DNA from: Candidatus Omnitrophota bacterium
GTDB taxonomy: Bacteria; Omnitrophota; Gorgyraeia; JABMSB01
Assembly: GCA_013202205.1 (NCBI GenBank)
Contig: JABMSB010000053.1
Span: forward strand, 65,290-118,670
Length of the DNA: 53,381 bases
Reading direction: 5' to 3'
The notes beneath the pieces were generated by a model that did no database searches, was not told the DNA's origin, and saw only the letters and a program-made list of their open reading frames with translations. A program made the position numbers and the translations under genes. Shown piece by piece: positions 36,703 through 46,603 of the stretch (its first letter is position 1; each line of letters begins with the position of its first letter).

Positions 36703-38635
36703 GCTGTTTAGCTTCATATTTTGCCATATTCCCCCGTCAGTTGCGTTATGGATTGGTAGAAGAATAGGGGTTCTCGCGTATTATATTAATCCAAAGAGGC
36801 GGCGTATTGCACATGCCAATCTACGCGCTGCATTCTCCTCGAAATACTCCCCGGTCCAAACGCAGCGGATCATAAAGCAGCTATATGTAAATCTCGGCCA
36901 GACCCTGATAGAGACTCTCATACTTCCCCGTATCGATGAAGCGTATATAGATAAGTTTATAAAATGCGAGAATTTTGAGAGGATCCACGAAGGACTCGAT
37001 AAAGGCAAGGGCGTGATTGCCCTGACCGCCCATTTTGGTAACTGGGAACTATCGAGCATAACGGGGGCGATAAAGGTAAAGCCCATTTATGTGCTGGTTC
37101 GCGAACAGAAGCACAAACGTCTTAATGCGCTCCTCAATCAGCACAGAGAGAGCAAAGGTTGTCGCGCCATAGGAAAGGGTATGGCGACGCGGGAGCTCAT
37201 GAGGGCTTTTAAGAAGAACGAGATAGTCGGCATATTGGCCGATCAGGATGCCGGTAAAAATGGTGTATTTGTTAACTTTTTAGGCAGGCCCGCGTCAACG
37301 GCATCGGGGGCAGTCGACTTTGCGCGCAAGACAGGTGCAGTGATCTTACCCACATTTTGTATAAGGGAAAAAGGTCCATATCACAGGCAGGTGATAGAGA
37401 AGCCGCTTGAACTCATCACCTCCGATGATAGAGAAGGTGACGCAAAGGCCAACCTCCAACTATTTGCAGACCGACTTAAGCGCCGGGTAGAAGACCATCC
37501 AGACCAGTGGCTATGGCTCCACAAGAGGTGGAAATCGACTCCGGTGCGCTCGATCCTCATATTGGATGACGGGAGGACGGGCCATCTAAACCAATCGCGG
37601 GCCGTGGCCGATTGTCTTAGGCGCAAAAGGGAGGAGATGGGTTTTGACCGGGATGCAACGCGCATAACCGAAGTCAAGGTAGAATTTGAACATAGCCTGA
37701 CGGCAAGAGCGATTCCTGCCGCATGTTTTTTAAGTGGAGCGCTTTGCCAGGGTTGCACAAGGTGTTTGAAGTTTCTGCTCAAGAGGAAGTCCTATGAGGA
37801 TCTCATACATAGTTATGCCGATATAGTCATCTCGTGCGGTTCATCTACCAGCATTGTCAACCTGATAATGTCGAGAGAGAATAATGCCAAGTCAATTGTC
37901 GTAATGAAGCCGCCATTTCCACTCCTTTCGCGATTCGATCTGGCCATCCTTCCACAACACGATGGCGTTGAAGAGGGTAGCAATGTAGTGGTAACCGATG
38001 GCGCGCCTAATCTGGTAAATGATGAGGAGATGTCTGTCTCGAGCGACCGAATCTCAAAAGTTGCCGGCATAAAAAAAGACCCCTCTCTATTGCGGATAGG
38101 AATTATATTAGGCGGTGAGACCGCGCACGAGACGCTTTCGACAGAACTCGCCGATAGAATAATCGGCGGCGCCATGAATGCCGCAAGGGAGCTGGGCGCC
38201 GAGATCCTCGTTACCACATCCCGCAGGACGGCAAAGGATGTCGAGGTCCTACTTAAGCGGCGCCTCGGAAGTTTCGATAGGTGTAAGTTACTCGTTATAG
38301 CCAACGAGGATAATCTCAGAGGTGCGATACCGGCCATACTGGGGCTTTCGCGGATAGTGGTAGTATCGGGTGAATCTACCTCGATGGTTTCAGAGGCGGC
38401 CTCATCAGGAAAGGATACCCTGGTATTTGAATTGAAGAAAAAAGGACAATCGAACAGGACAGATAGGATAAGAACCCGTTTTTTAGAGAACCTCTCCCGG
38501 AAAGGGTTCATAAAAGTTATTCCGACGACCAAGGTTTATGAGCGAATAGTAGAATCTGCCGGGAATGCAAATGTGGCTACCGAACGCTTAGATGATGGCC
38601 TTAAGATCCGCGAAGCTGTAAGCAGGGTGATTTAA
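36671..38635 (+). CDS. LpxL/HtrB-family lipid A acyltransferase fused to an ELM1-like GT-B domain
   Basis: N-term LTAHFGNWELSS (HX4E), ILADQDAGKNGVFVNFLGRPAST (LpxL); from about 37545 ILILDDGRTGHLNQSRAVADCL...GIILGGETAHETLS...VVSGESTSMVSEA (Mito_fiss_Elm1-like). Confidence 0.85.
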   Translation: MVDYIGYYIFKLFSFIFCHIPPSVALWIGRRIGVLAYYINPKRRRIAHANLRAAFSSKYSPVQTQRIIKQLYVNLGQTLIETLILPRIDEAYIDKFIKCENFERIHEGLDKGKGVIALTAHFGNWELSSITGAIKVKPIYVLVREQKHKRLNALLNQHRESKGCRAIGKGMATRELMRAFKKNEIVGILADQDAGKNGVFVNFLGRPASTASGAVDFARKTGAVILPTFCIREKGPYHRQVIEKPLELITSDDREGDAKANLQLFADRLKRRVEDHPDQWLWLHKRWKSTPVRSILILDDGRTGHLNQSRAVADCLRRKREEMGFDRDATRITEVKVEFEHSLTARAIPAACFLSGALCQGCTRCLKFLLKRKSYEDLIHSYADIVISCGSSTSIVNLIMSRENNAKSIVVMKPPFPLLSRFDLAILPQHDGVEEGSNVVVTDGAPNLVNDEEMSVSSDRISKVAGIKKDPSLLRIGIILGGETAHETLSTELADRIIGGAMNAARELGAEILVTTSRRTAKDVEVLLKRRLGSFDRCKLLVIANEDNLRGAIPAILGLSRIVVVSGESTSMVSEAASSGKDTLVFELKKKGQSNRTDRIRTRFLENLSRKGFIKVIPTTKVYERIVESAGNANVATERLDDGLKIREAVSRVI

Positions 38636-38637
38636 AT

Positions 38638-40776
38638 ATGAATATATTGCAGTTAGTTCCCGAACTTAATGTCGGTGGGGTCGAGAGAGGTACCGTAGAC
38701 CTGGCAAAATATCTTTCGGACAATGGCCATAAGGCTGTCGTCATATCCGGCGGCGGCCGCCTTGTGCGTGAGCTCGATATGATAGGGGTGTGCCACTATC
38801 AACTTCCCGTTTATAGTAAAAACCCCATAATTATGGCGTCTCTGATTAAAGAGGTTATTCGCGTAATAAGGCGGGAGAATATACAGATTGTACATGCCCG
38901 GAGTCGGGTACCCGCGTGGATAGGGTTCTTTGCTGCCAGGATGACCCATACACCATTTATCACTACGGCCCACGGCGCGTACAAGAGCCCGTATTTTAGT
39001 CGTGTCATGGGATGGGGGAGGACCGTAATAGTCGCCAGCCGCGCAATGGCAGATCATATGCATAATAATTTCGATGTGCCATTGGATAAGATATCTTTGA
39101 TACCCCGGGGTGTGCAGCTCGATGACTTCATATTCTCTCCGTCGAAGGAGCAGAAAGGCAAGGCCTTTACCATAGGCATGGCATCAAGGATCACGCCGCT
39201 TAAAGGGCATTCACAATTCCTTAAGGCGGTCTCTATAGTTGCGCGCAAGATACCCACGTTTAAAGTCTTAATCGCCGGAGACGCGCCTGCGAATAAAAGG
39301 CACTATATAGAAGAGTTGAGGCTCCTTGTCAGGAGGTATGGCCTAACCGGCATAGTCGAGTTTTTAGGGCATCAGGAGAATATACCGGCGTTTATATCGC
39401 AGCTCGACCTATTCGTTTCATCCACCACAACCCCTGAAGCCTTTGGCAGGACAATAGTAGAGGCGATGGCTTGCGGCGTTCCGGTAGTAGCGACAAAAGT
39501 AGGGGGTGTTGTAGATATAGTTGAGGATGGAGTCAATGGTATATTAGTACCTCCGGCAGACCCGACTTCCATGGCAGATGCGATAATGCGTTTTCATAAT
39601 GACAAAGAGGCTGCAGGCAGCATGGTGCGAAGCGCGCGAAAGAAGGTAGAGGAGGAATATACGCTCGATAAGATGGCCCAGAGGACCGAGGAGGTCTACA
39701 GGCAAACACTAAAGAGTTTCAGGATACTGGTGATAAAATTGGGCGCGGTAGGTGATGCCATATTGTCGATACCCACCCTCAGGGCGATAAGAGTCCGTTA
39801 CCCGGGTGCGCATATAAAGGTATTGGCCGGGTTGGATGTGCGGCAGATCTTTGTCAATTGCCCATATATAAATGATACGGTCATCTACGACTATAAAGGC
39901 CGGGATAAATCGCCTGTCGGCACCTGGCGGATAGGTAGTTTGCTGCGGTCCATGAACTTCGATGCCTCAGTAGATCTGCAGAATAACAGAAAGAGCCATA
40001 CGCTGGCTTTTTTGGGCAACATACCGCAACGCTGGGGTTATGATAAGGGGAAGACCGCATTTCTATTAAACAGGCGTATTAAAGATGATGCCGGGTCTGT
40101 CGATCCCGTAGAGCACCAATTCAGATTAGTCAGGCAATTTCTAAAATTGCCCATTGAGGATAAGAGCCTTCAGCTGTGGCCTCGCGAGGAGGACAGGGAA
40201 TGGGTGCAGAAATTCTTAAGGGATAATTGGGTTACAGAGGGCCAGCTTTTAATAGGTATAAACCCTATGGGCAGTTCCAAGTGGATTAGTAAGAGATGGC
40301 CGGAGGGCAGAATAGCGGATTTATGCGATGGCTTAGCCAAAAGGTTCCATGCGCGGGTATTGATAACGGGTTCCCATGCCGACGAGGAGTTGTCCCGACG
40401 CACAATAATCTCTGTCAAGGCCAAGCCGATATCCGCGGTAGGGAAGACATCGATCATGCAGCTGGCAGCACTTATCAAGCGATGTGACCTATTTGTGGCC
40501 AGTGACAGTGCCCCGATGCATATAGCCGCGGCGGTAGGGACTCCGTTCGTTGCGTTATTCGGCTCGACCGATTCAAGAAGACACCTTCCGCCGAATAATG
40601 GCTCTGTAGTCCTTGAGAAGGATATGAAATGCCGCCCTTGCTACAAGAGGCGCTGCACGATCTTAAATAGGTATGCATGCATGAAGAAGATAACGGTCGA
40701 TGAGGTTCTCGATGCCGCCGGCGCGCTCCTAAAAAGAAGGAAGCCTGAAGCCCGGAGGGTTGGTGAAGTGCTATGA
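38638..40776 (+). CDS. Glycosyltransferase GT4 domain fused to heptosyltransferase-like GT9 domain
   Basis: N-term LVPELNVGGVERGTVDLAKYL...EAFGRTIVEAMACGVPVVATKVGG (GT4); from about 39720 ILVIKLGAVGDAILSIPTLRAI...MHIAAAVGTPFVALFGSTD (GT9). Confidence 0.88.
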   Translation: MNILQLVPELNVGGVERGTVDLAKYLSDNGHKAVVISGGGRLVRELDMIGVCHYQLPVYSKNPIIMASLIKEVIRVIRRENIQIVHARSRVPAWIGFFAARMTHTPFITTAHGAYKSPYFSRVMGWGRTVIVASRAMADHMHNNFDVPLDKISLIPRGVQLDDFIFSPSKEQKGKAFTIGMASRITPLKGHSQFLKAVSIVARKIPTFKVLIAGDAPANKRHYIEELRLLVRRYGLTGIVEFLGHQENIPAFISQLDLFVSSTTTPEAFGRTIVEAMACGVPVVATKVGGVVDIVEDGVNGILVPPADPTSMADAIMRFHNDKEAAGSMVRSARKKVEEEYTLDKMAQRTEEVYRQTLKSFRILVIKLGAVGDAILSIPTLRAIRVRYPGAHIKVLAGLDVRQIFVNCPYINDTVIYDYKGRDKSPVGTWRIGSLLRSMNFDASVDLQNNRKSHTLAFLGNIPQRWGYDKGKTAFLLNRRIKDDAGSVDPVEHQFRLVRQFLKLPIEDKSLQLWPREEDREWVQKFLRDNWVTEGQLLIGINPMGSSKWISKRWPEGRIADLCDGLAKRFHARVLITGSHADEELSRRTIISVKAKPISAVGKTSIMQLAALIKRCDLFVASDSAPMHIAAAVGTPFVALFGSTDSRRHLPPNNGSVVLEKDMKCRPCYKRRCTILNRYACMKKITVDEVLDAAGALLKRRKPEARRVGEVL

Positions 40777-41879
40777 GGGTATTGCTGTTGACCACGCATA
40801 TGAATATAGGGGGCATCGGTATTTATCTTTCCAATTTGGCAAAGGGGCTTAAGAAAAAGAAAGTGGATGTCTTCGTCGCTTCTTCAGGTGGAGGCCTTGT
40901 CAAAGAAGTTGTACAGAATTCCATACCACACCTCTTCTTGAATATACGGACCAAGTCTGAATTGAGCCCAAAGGTCCCATTGGCTATCGGGCTACTGAAC
41001 CGTTTTATAAAAAGGGAAGGGATCGATATAATCCATGCCCAGACGAGAGTGACGCAGGTTGTCGGGTATTGGTCGGCAATCCTGAGAACCATTCCATATA
41101 TAAGCACATGCCACGGTTTTTTTAGGCCACACTTAACGAGAAGAAAATTTGGATGCTGGGGCAATAAGGTCATTGCAATAAGTGAGGCGGTCAAGGGACA
41201 CCTTATCGATGATATGGGTGTGGCGAATAATCGGATTGCACTTATACATAACGGGATAGAGGTAGAGAGGTTTGCCCGTCCCATTTCAGATGAAAATAAG
41301 AAGTACTTAAAAGAGAGATTTGGTCTTGGCAGGGGTCCGATAATTGGAAGTTTGGGACGCCTATCACCTGTCAAAGGATTCGACCTATTGGTCAAGGCCA
41401 TGAAGGATATCATAAAGGTGATGCCGGATGCACAGCTCTTATTGGTAGGTGACGGCCCGGAGGGTGAGAAGTTAAGATCTTTGTCCAAAGAATTAGGGGT
41501 CGAGGAGAGCATTGTTTTTGTGCCGTCAGTTGAAAATGGCGCTGAGCTCTTATCTATCATGGATGTAGCGGTATTTCCTTCTATTCAAGAGGGGTTGGGC
41601 CTTTCTCTTATAGAGGCTATGGCAGTGGGGAGGCCGGTCATTGCCTCAGATGTAGGCGGCATATCAACGCTGGTTAAGGATTCTGAGACGGGGTTACTCT
41701 TCCCCAAAGGGGATGTAGCGTCAATGGCAGGGAAGATCATCCGGCTTCTAACAGAGGATGGCTTAAGAGATAGGATAAGAAAGAACGGGCAGGAAAAGGT
41801 GAGGCGTGATTTTACGTCTGATCAGATGTGTGAGAAGGTTATAAATGTCTATAAAGAGAGCTTAGGGGGTTCGAGATGA
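40773..41879 (+). CDS. GT4 glycosyltransferase
   Basis: TTHMNIGGIGIYLSNLAKGLKK...GSLGRLSPVKGFDLLVKAMKDI...SIQEGLGLSLIEAMAVGRPVIASDVGGIS. Confidence 0.92.
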   Translation: MRVLLLTTHMNIGGIGIYLSNLAKGLKKKKVDVFVASSGGGLVKEVVQNSIPHLFLNIRTKSELSPKVPLAIGLLNRFIKREGIDIIHAQTRVTQVVGYWSAILRTIPYISTCHGFFRPHLTRRKFGCWGNKVIAISEAVKGHLIDDMGVANNRIALIHNGIEVERFARPISDENKKYLKERFGLGRGPIIGSLGRLSPVKGFDLLVKAMKDIIKVMPDAQLLLVGDGPEGEKLRSLSKELGVEESIVFVPSVENGAELLSIMDVAVFPSIQEGLGLSLIEAMAVGRPVIASDVGGISTLVKDSETGLLFPKGDVASMAGKIIRLLTEDGLRDRIRKNGQEKVRRDFTSDQMCEKVINVYKESLGGSR

Positions 41880-42667
41880 AGAGGGGTTTGGGCAAAAGAA
41901 TAGCAATCGGGATATTGTCAGTCTTGTGTATCGGTCTTTTAAGTTTTGGGTTATATCTCAGGACTCAGTATGTACCGCCCATATTGATGTACCATAACAT
42001 AGACGGGCGTAGCAGTGAGGTAAAGATGAGTGTATCTCCCGAAAGCTTTCAGCGCCAGATGAAATTTCTGCATGACCGCAATTATAATGTGGTAAGCTTC
42101 TCTGAAATGATAGATCTTGTTAAAGACGGGAGACGTATTCCACATAAGACAATAGCGATAACGTTCGATGATGGCTACGAAGATAACTACACAAATGCTT
42201 ACCCGGTCCTAAAGAAGTACGATTTGCCTGCGACGATATTTGTCATTACCCGGGATATAGGAAAAGATGGCTTTTTGACAAGAGACCAGATACAAGAGAT
42301 GGTGGAAGAGAGTAAGATCGAGATAGGCAGCCATACCCATACACACCCCTGGCTGCCGGGACAGGATGAGAGGGATATAGTAAAAGAGCTTTCGCGTTCA
42401 AGAGGGATAATAGAGGGTATAACCGGGCAGGAGGAGATGACCCTCTGTTACCCTACAGGGGCCTTCAATGAAAAGGTAAAAGAGGTTGTTAGAGATATCG
42501 GCTATAAAGGGGCTTGCACGACCAGCCCGGGGCGGAAATATCCGGACGACAACATATTCGGCCTTAAGAGAGTCAGGATAAGCCGTACCTCAGATAGCTT
42601 GCCGGTATTCTGGATAGAGTCATCGGGTTATTATACGTTTGTCAAGGAACATAGAGATGATGATTAA
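41876..42667 (+). CDS. Polysaccharide deacetylase (NodB-like), membrane-anchored
   Basis: N-terminal TM; ILMYHNIDGRSSEVKMSVSP...ITFDDGYEDNYTNAYPVLKKYDLPATIFVI...EIGSHTHTHPWL. Confidence 0.92.
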   Translation: MKRGLGKRIAIGILSVLCIGLLSFGLYLRTQYVPPILMYHNIDGRSSEVKMSVSPESFQRQMKFLHDRNYNVVSFSEMIDLVKDGRRIPHKTIAITFDDGYEDNYTNAYPVLKKYDLPATIFVITRDIGKDGFLTRDQIQEMVEESKIEIGSHTHTHPWLPGQDERDIVKELSRSRGIIEGITGQEEMTLCYPTGAFNEKVKEVVRDIGYKGACTTSPGRKYPDDNIFGLKRVRISRTSDSLPVFWIESSGYYTFVKEHRDDD

Positions 42668-43715
42668 GAAGGGCAATCTGCCAAAAGATTCAAAAATGAG
42701 AAGGCGCATCCTTATAGTTAACGTCAATTGGGTAGGGGATGTCCTCTTTTCCACGCCTTTCATAAAGGCAATACGGCGCCGATTTCCGGACGCATATATT
42801 GCCTGTATGGTTGTGCCGCGCTGCGTGCCGATGGTAGAGGGGAGCCCTGATCTCGATGAAGTGGTTCTCTATGATGAGGATGGTATCCACGCAAGCCCAT
42901 CAGGCAAGATACGTTTTATACTATCTTTACGCAAGAAGCGGTTTGATACGGCATATCTTTTGCATAGGTCATTTACTCGAACACTCTTAAGTTTGCTGGC
43001 AGGAATTCACAAGCGCATAGGGTATTATACCAGAAAGCGTTTTTTGCTTTTAACGAAGACAGTTGAACCTCCAACCGAAGAGGTCCATAAAATAGACTAT
43101 TTTCTCAAGATTGCCCAGGCCGAGGGTATTAAGGCGGACGATAAGCACTATGAATTTTTTATATCAGAAGAAGACGGGCGATATGCTCAAGAACTCTTAT
43201 CAAATAAAGGGATTTTGCCTGACGAGAAGTTTGTGGTCCTTAACCCGGGTGGCAACTGGGACCTTAAGAGGTGGCCAAAGGAGAATTTCGCTTCAGTGGC
43301 AGATGGGCTAATAAAAAAGTTAGGATATAAAGTCATAATAACAGGCGCGGCAAAAGACCTCTCTTTAGCCAACTCCATTGTTAGTTTATGTGAGAATAAA
43401 CCGATCATCCTTTGCGGTGTGACGACCTTAAAACAGGTTGGCGCTGTTATGAAGAAGGCCTCTTTGGTGATATCGGGAGATTCGGGGCCCATGCATATAT
43501 CAGCGGCAATAGGCACACCTACCATAGCTATATTTGGCCCTACGTCACCTGATATTACAGGACCGCGGGGAAAGGGGCCGCTACGCCTGTTGCGCGGAAA
43601 AATAGAATGTGAAGTCCCGTGCTACAACCTCACCTGTACTGATAATAGATGCATGTCGGCAATAAAACCTGCCGATGTCCTGATAGCAGCAGAGGAATTA
43701 TTAAAAGACGCTTAA
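42657..43715 (+). CDS. LPS heptosyltransferase II-like (GT9)
   Basis: RILIVNVNWVGDVLFSTPFIKAIRRRFP...LNPGGNWDLKRWPKENFA...SGDSGPMHISAAIGTPTIAIFGPT. Confidence 0.9.
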   Translation: MMIKKGNLPKDSKMRRRILIVNVNWVGDVLFSTPFIKAIRRRFPDAYIACMVVPRCVPMVEGSPDLDEVVLYDEDGIHASPSGKIRFILSLRKKRFDTAYLLHRSFTRTLLSLLAGIHKRIGYYTRKRFLLLTKTVEPPTEEVHKIDYFLKIAQAEGIKADDKHYEFFISEEDGRYAQELLSNKGILPDEKFVVLNPGGNWDLKRWPKENFASVADGLIKKLGYKVIITGAAKDLSLANSIVSLCENKPIILCGVTTLKQVGAVMKKASLVISGDSGPMHISAAIGTPTIAIFGPTSPDITGPRGKGPLRLLRGKIECEVPCYNLTCTDNRCMSAIKPADVLIAAEELLKDA

Positions 43716-43739
43716 AGAGAAGAAGGTAAGGCGCAAGCT

Positions 43740-45791
43740 ATGCTTAAAGATATAAAAAAGATACTACTCATATCGCTGAGCAATATAGGGGATATAGTCC
43801 TCACCACCCCGGTGATAGACGCGCTTAAGAAAAATTTTCCAGCCGCGCGAATCAGCCTCATCGCGGGCGCTGCTGCATGCGATCTCTTTAAGTGCGACCC
43901 GCGCATATCTTCGATAATAACCTATGACAGGTTTAAAAGTATAAGGTCCCGCATAGAATTGACCAAGAGATTGCGTGGTGAAAGATACGATCTCGTAGTC
44001 GACCTTAGGTCTACAGCGTTTCCCATACTCCTTGGTACAAGGTATAGGACCTCAATCTTTCATCTATCAGAGACAAAGGCAATGCATAAGAAGTACGTCC
44101 ATCTCGATAAGCTCGTCTCCTTAAACTTAAATATAGGAGGGGCTGAGATATCTCTATCTATAGCCAAAGAGGATAGAGATTATGTGGAAAAGGTATTGGG
44201 TAGCGTAAGGACCAGGCGTATAGTTGCTGTTTCTCCGGGGGCCAAAAGCCATTCCAAAAGGTGGACGGCCGGAAATTTTGCCAAAACAGCAGATCTTATT
44301 GCAGAAGAGTTCGATGCAACTATAGTCATAACAGGTGAGGAAGGGGAGAGGCAGATTACCGATGAGGTAATATCCGGGATGAAGGCCAAGCCCATAGACC
44401 TTACAGGCAAGACCAGCATCGGACAACTTATGGCCCTAATCGATAGGGCAGATATGGTAATCACCAATGATAATGCCGCGATGCATATAGGAGTTGCGGT
44501 TAAGACGCCGACCGTTGCCATATTCGGGCCTACAGATCCACGCAAATATGGCCCATTGGGCGAGATGCACCGTGTCATAAGAAGGCCGCTCGTCTGCTCA
44601 CCCTGTGAGAAAGCACTCTGTGATAAAAAGAGTTATGAATGCATAAGAGAGATAAAGACAGAAGAGGTCTTAAGGGCGGCCAGGGCACTGCTGAAAGAAG
44701 AGAAGGAGATTTACAGCTCCGGTCAGATTATATCAAAAGATGCCAAAAGGATATTGATAATACGTACAGATAGGATGGGAGACCTCCTTCTTTCCACACC
44801 TGCCATAAAGGTGATCCGCAACGGACACCCCAGGGCACATATAGCGATTATGGTGAGGCCTTATACTAAAGATATAGTCGAATTTAACCCTTATCTGGAT
44901 GAGATTATACTTTACGATAAATATGGCTCAAACAAAAATCCCCTCTCGGCATTTACATTCGCGAACAGATTGCGCCGCAAAAAATTCGATACGGCCGTCA
45001 TACTGCATCCTACAAACAGGGCGCACTGGATAACATTCTTAGCATGCATACCTGAGAGAATAGGGTATAACAAAAAGTGCGGTTTCTTACTCACAAAAAG
45101 GCTTGCCCACAAAAAGCAGGAAGGGCTTAACCACGAAATGGACTATGCCCTTGAGCTGGCAGGAGAGCTTGGGGTAAAGGATAAAGAGGCAGAGATGTTT
45201 ATGCCTATTACCGGGAGAGACGAAGCGCAAGCAGATAAGCTTTTGGCCAAAGACCGGATTGGCCCGGAAGATGATTTTTTTGTTGTACATCCCGGAGCCA
45301 GTTGCCGTTCTAAGCGCTGGATGAGCGGGCGTTTTATAGATGTGATCAAGGCACTCACAAAAAGGGATAATTTACGGGTAGTTATAATAGCCGGAGCAGG
45401 TGATAAGGATGTGGCTGAAAGAATAGCTTCCGCAGTAGGGCCAAAGGCCGCAGACCTCTCCGGAGCTACGCCGCTCAGAGTATTAGCCGCGGTCTTAAGG
45501 CGCTCAAAGGTGCTCATATCTAACGATTCCGGTCCTGTGCATATGGCAACGGCAGTTGGTACGCCTTCAGTGGTCATATTTGGCAGAAAGGACCCTGGTC
45601 TCTCACCTCGGCGCTGGGGCCCGCTGGGAAAAGGAGACATTGTCTTGCACAAAGACGTCGGTTGCGATATATGTTTGGCGCATAATTGCAGCCGGAATTT
45701 TGAATGCCTGCACGCCGTAACCGTAGATGAAGTGGTAAAGGCGGCAGAGGGCTTAATGTCAGAAGGGGGGCCGGCAGTTGTTAAGAGCTAA
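43740..45791 (+). CDS. Tandem GT9-GT9 heptosyltransferase-like fusion
   Basis: Two GT9 units: ILLISLSNIGDIVLTTPVIDAL...NDNAAMHIGVAVKTPTVAIFGPTDP, and from about 44740 ILIIRTDRMGDLLLSTPAIKVI...NDSGPVHMATAVGTPSVVIFGR. Confidence 0.9.
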   Translation: MLKDIKKILLISLSNIGDIVLTTPVIDALKKNFPAARISLIAGAAACDLFKCDPRISSIITYDRFKSIRSRIELTKRLRGERYDLVVDLRSTAFPILLGTRYRTSIFHLSETKAMHKKYVHLDKLVSLNLNIGGAEISLSIAKEDRDYVEKVLGSVRTRRIVAVSPGAKSHSKRWTAGNFAKTADLIAEEFDATIVITGEEGERQITDEVISGMKAKPIDLTGKTSIGQLMALIDRADMVITNDNAAMHIGVAVKTPTVAIFGPTDPRKYGPLGEMHRVIRRPLVCSPCEKALCDKKSYECIREIKTEEVLRAARALLKEEKEIYSSGQIISKDAKRILIIRTDRMGDLLLSTPAIKVIRNGHPRAHIAIMVRPYTKDIVEFNPYLDEIILYDKYGSNKNPLSAFTFANRLRRKKFDTAVILHPTNRAHWITFLACIPERIGYNKKCGFLLTKRLAHKKQEGLNHEMDYALELAGELGVKDKEAEMFMPITGRDEAQADKLLAKDRIGPEDDFFVVHPGASCRSKRWMSGRFIDVIKALTKRDNLRVVIIAGAGDKDVAERIASAVGPKAADLSGATPLRVLAAVLRRSKVLISNDSGPVHMATAVGTPSVVIFGRKDPGLSPRRWGPLGKGDIVLHKDVGCDICLAHNCSRNFECLHAVTVDEVVKAAEGLMSEGGPAVVKS

Positions 45792-46584
45792 AAGGCATAT
45801 AATCAAACTTATTCCCGCAATCATTATCATCTTTTCGATTTCAACACATGTCTTTGCAATAACCAATTTCGCAAAGCCCAAACAGCATATTGTCAAGATA
45901 GAACCGCCGAGAAAGGATTTTCGTGTCGGTGAGTTATTATCCTATAAGGTCCGGTGGATGGGAATACCGGTCGGTGAAGCGAGCCTGCACGTCAAGGAGA
46001 TAGTCACTATAAACGGCAGAGAGGCCTACCACGTCATCGCCAAGGCAGGGTCGAACGATTTTCTTGATGGCTTCTACAAGGTCGAAGATGAGATCCATTC
46101 ATACATAGATACAGAATTCTTCTATACACATCGCTTTGAAAAACACCAGCGGGAGGGGCGCTACAAGTCTGATGAAGTTATGGATTACGATCAGGTTAAC
46201 CATACTGCCAGATATGAGTCACTTCTAAACGGCACCGTTAAGACAATGGAGATACCTCCCCGCGTCCAGGATGTGGTGAGCTCTTTTTATTGTTTTCGTC
46301 TTGAGGATATGAAGCCGGGAGACGTTGTGATTATGGATGTCAATGCGGATGAGAAGAACTGGAAATTACCGATAGATGTTCTTGAGGCAGTACCGCTTGA
46401 ATTGCGCAATAGAGGTGTCATCGATGCTTTAAAGATAGAACCTAAGGCAAAGTTTAAAGGTCTCTTTGTCGATCGCGGCAGGTTGCTGATCTATCTATCT
46501 GCGGATAAGGAGAGGGTGCCGCTTTTAATAAAGATACACACACCCTGGGGGCTGGTAGGAGGCGAATTAATAGATAAGAAATAG
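45778..46584 (+). CDS. DUF3108 domain protein, exported
   Basis: Signal-like N-term; FRVGELLSYKVRWMGIPVGEASLHVKE...YHVIAKAGSNDFLDGFYKVEDEIHSYID. Confidence 0.8.
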   Translation: MLRAKRHIIKLIPAIIIIFSISTHVFAITNFAKPKQHIVKIEPPRKDFRVGELLSYKVRWMGIPVGEASLHVKEIVTINGREAYHVIAKAGSNDFLDGFYKVEDEIHSYIDTEFFYTHRFEKHQREGRYKSDEVMDYDQVNHTARYESLLNGTVKTMEIPPRVQDVVSSFYCFRLEDMKPGDVVIMDVNADEKNWKLPIDVLEAVPLELRNRGVIDALKIEPKAKFKGLFVDRGRLLIYLSADKERVPLLIKIHTPWGLVGGELIDKK

Positions 46585-46603
46585 TAGGGTTTATAGATAA
46601 GGG

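Noticed and set aside
40640-45720. C-x2-3-C-x4-C-x4-7-C clusters near the C-terminus of all four GT9 units
   Set aside because: To my knowledge a recurrent feature of GT9/heptosyltransferase family proteins, so not novel by itself.
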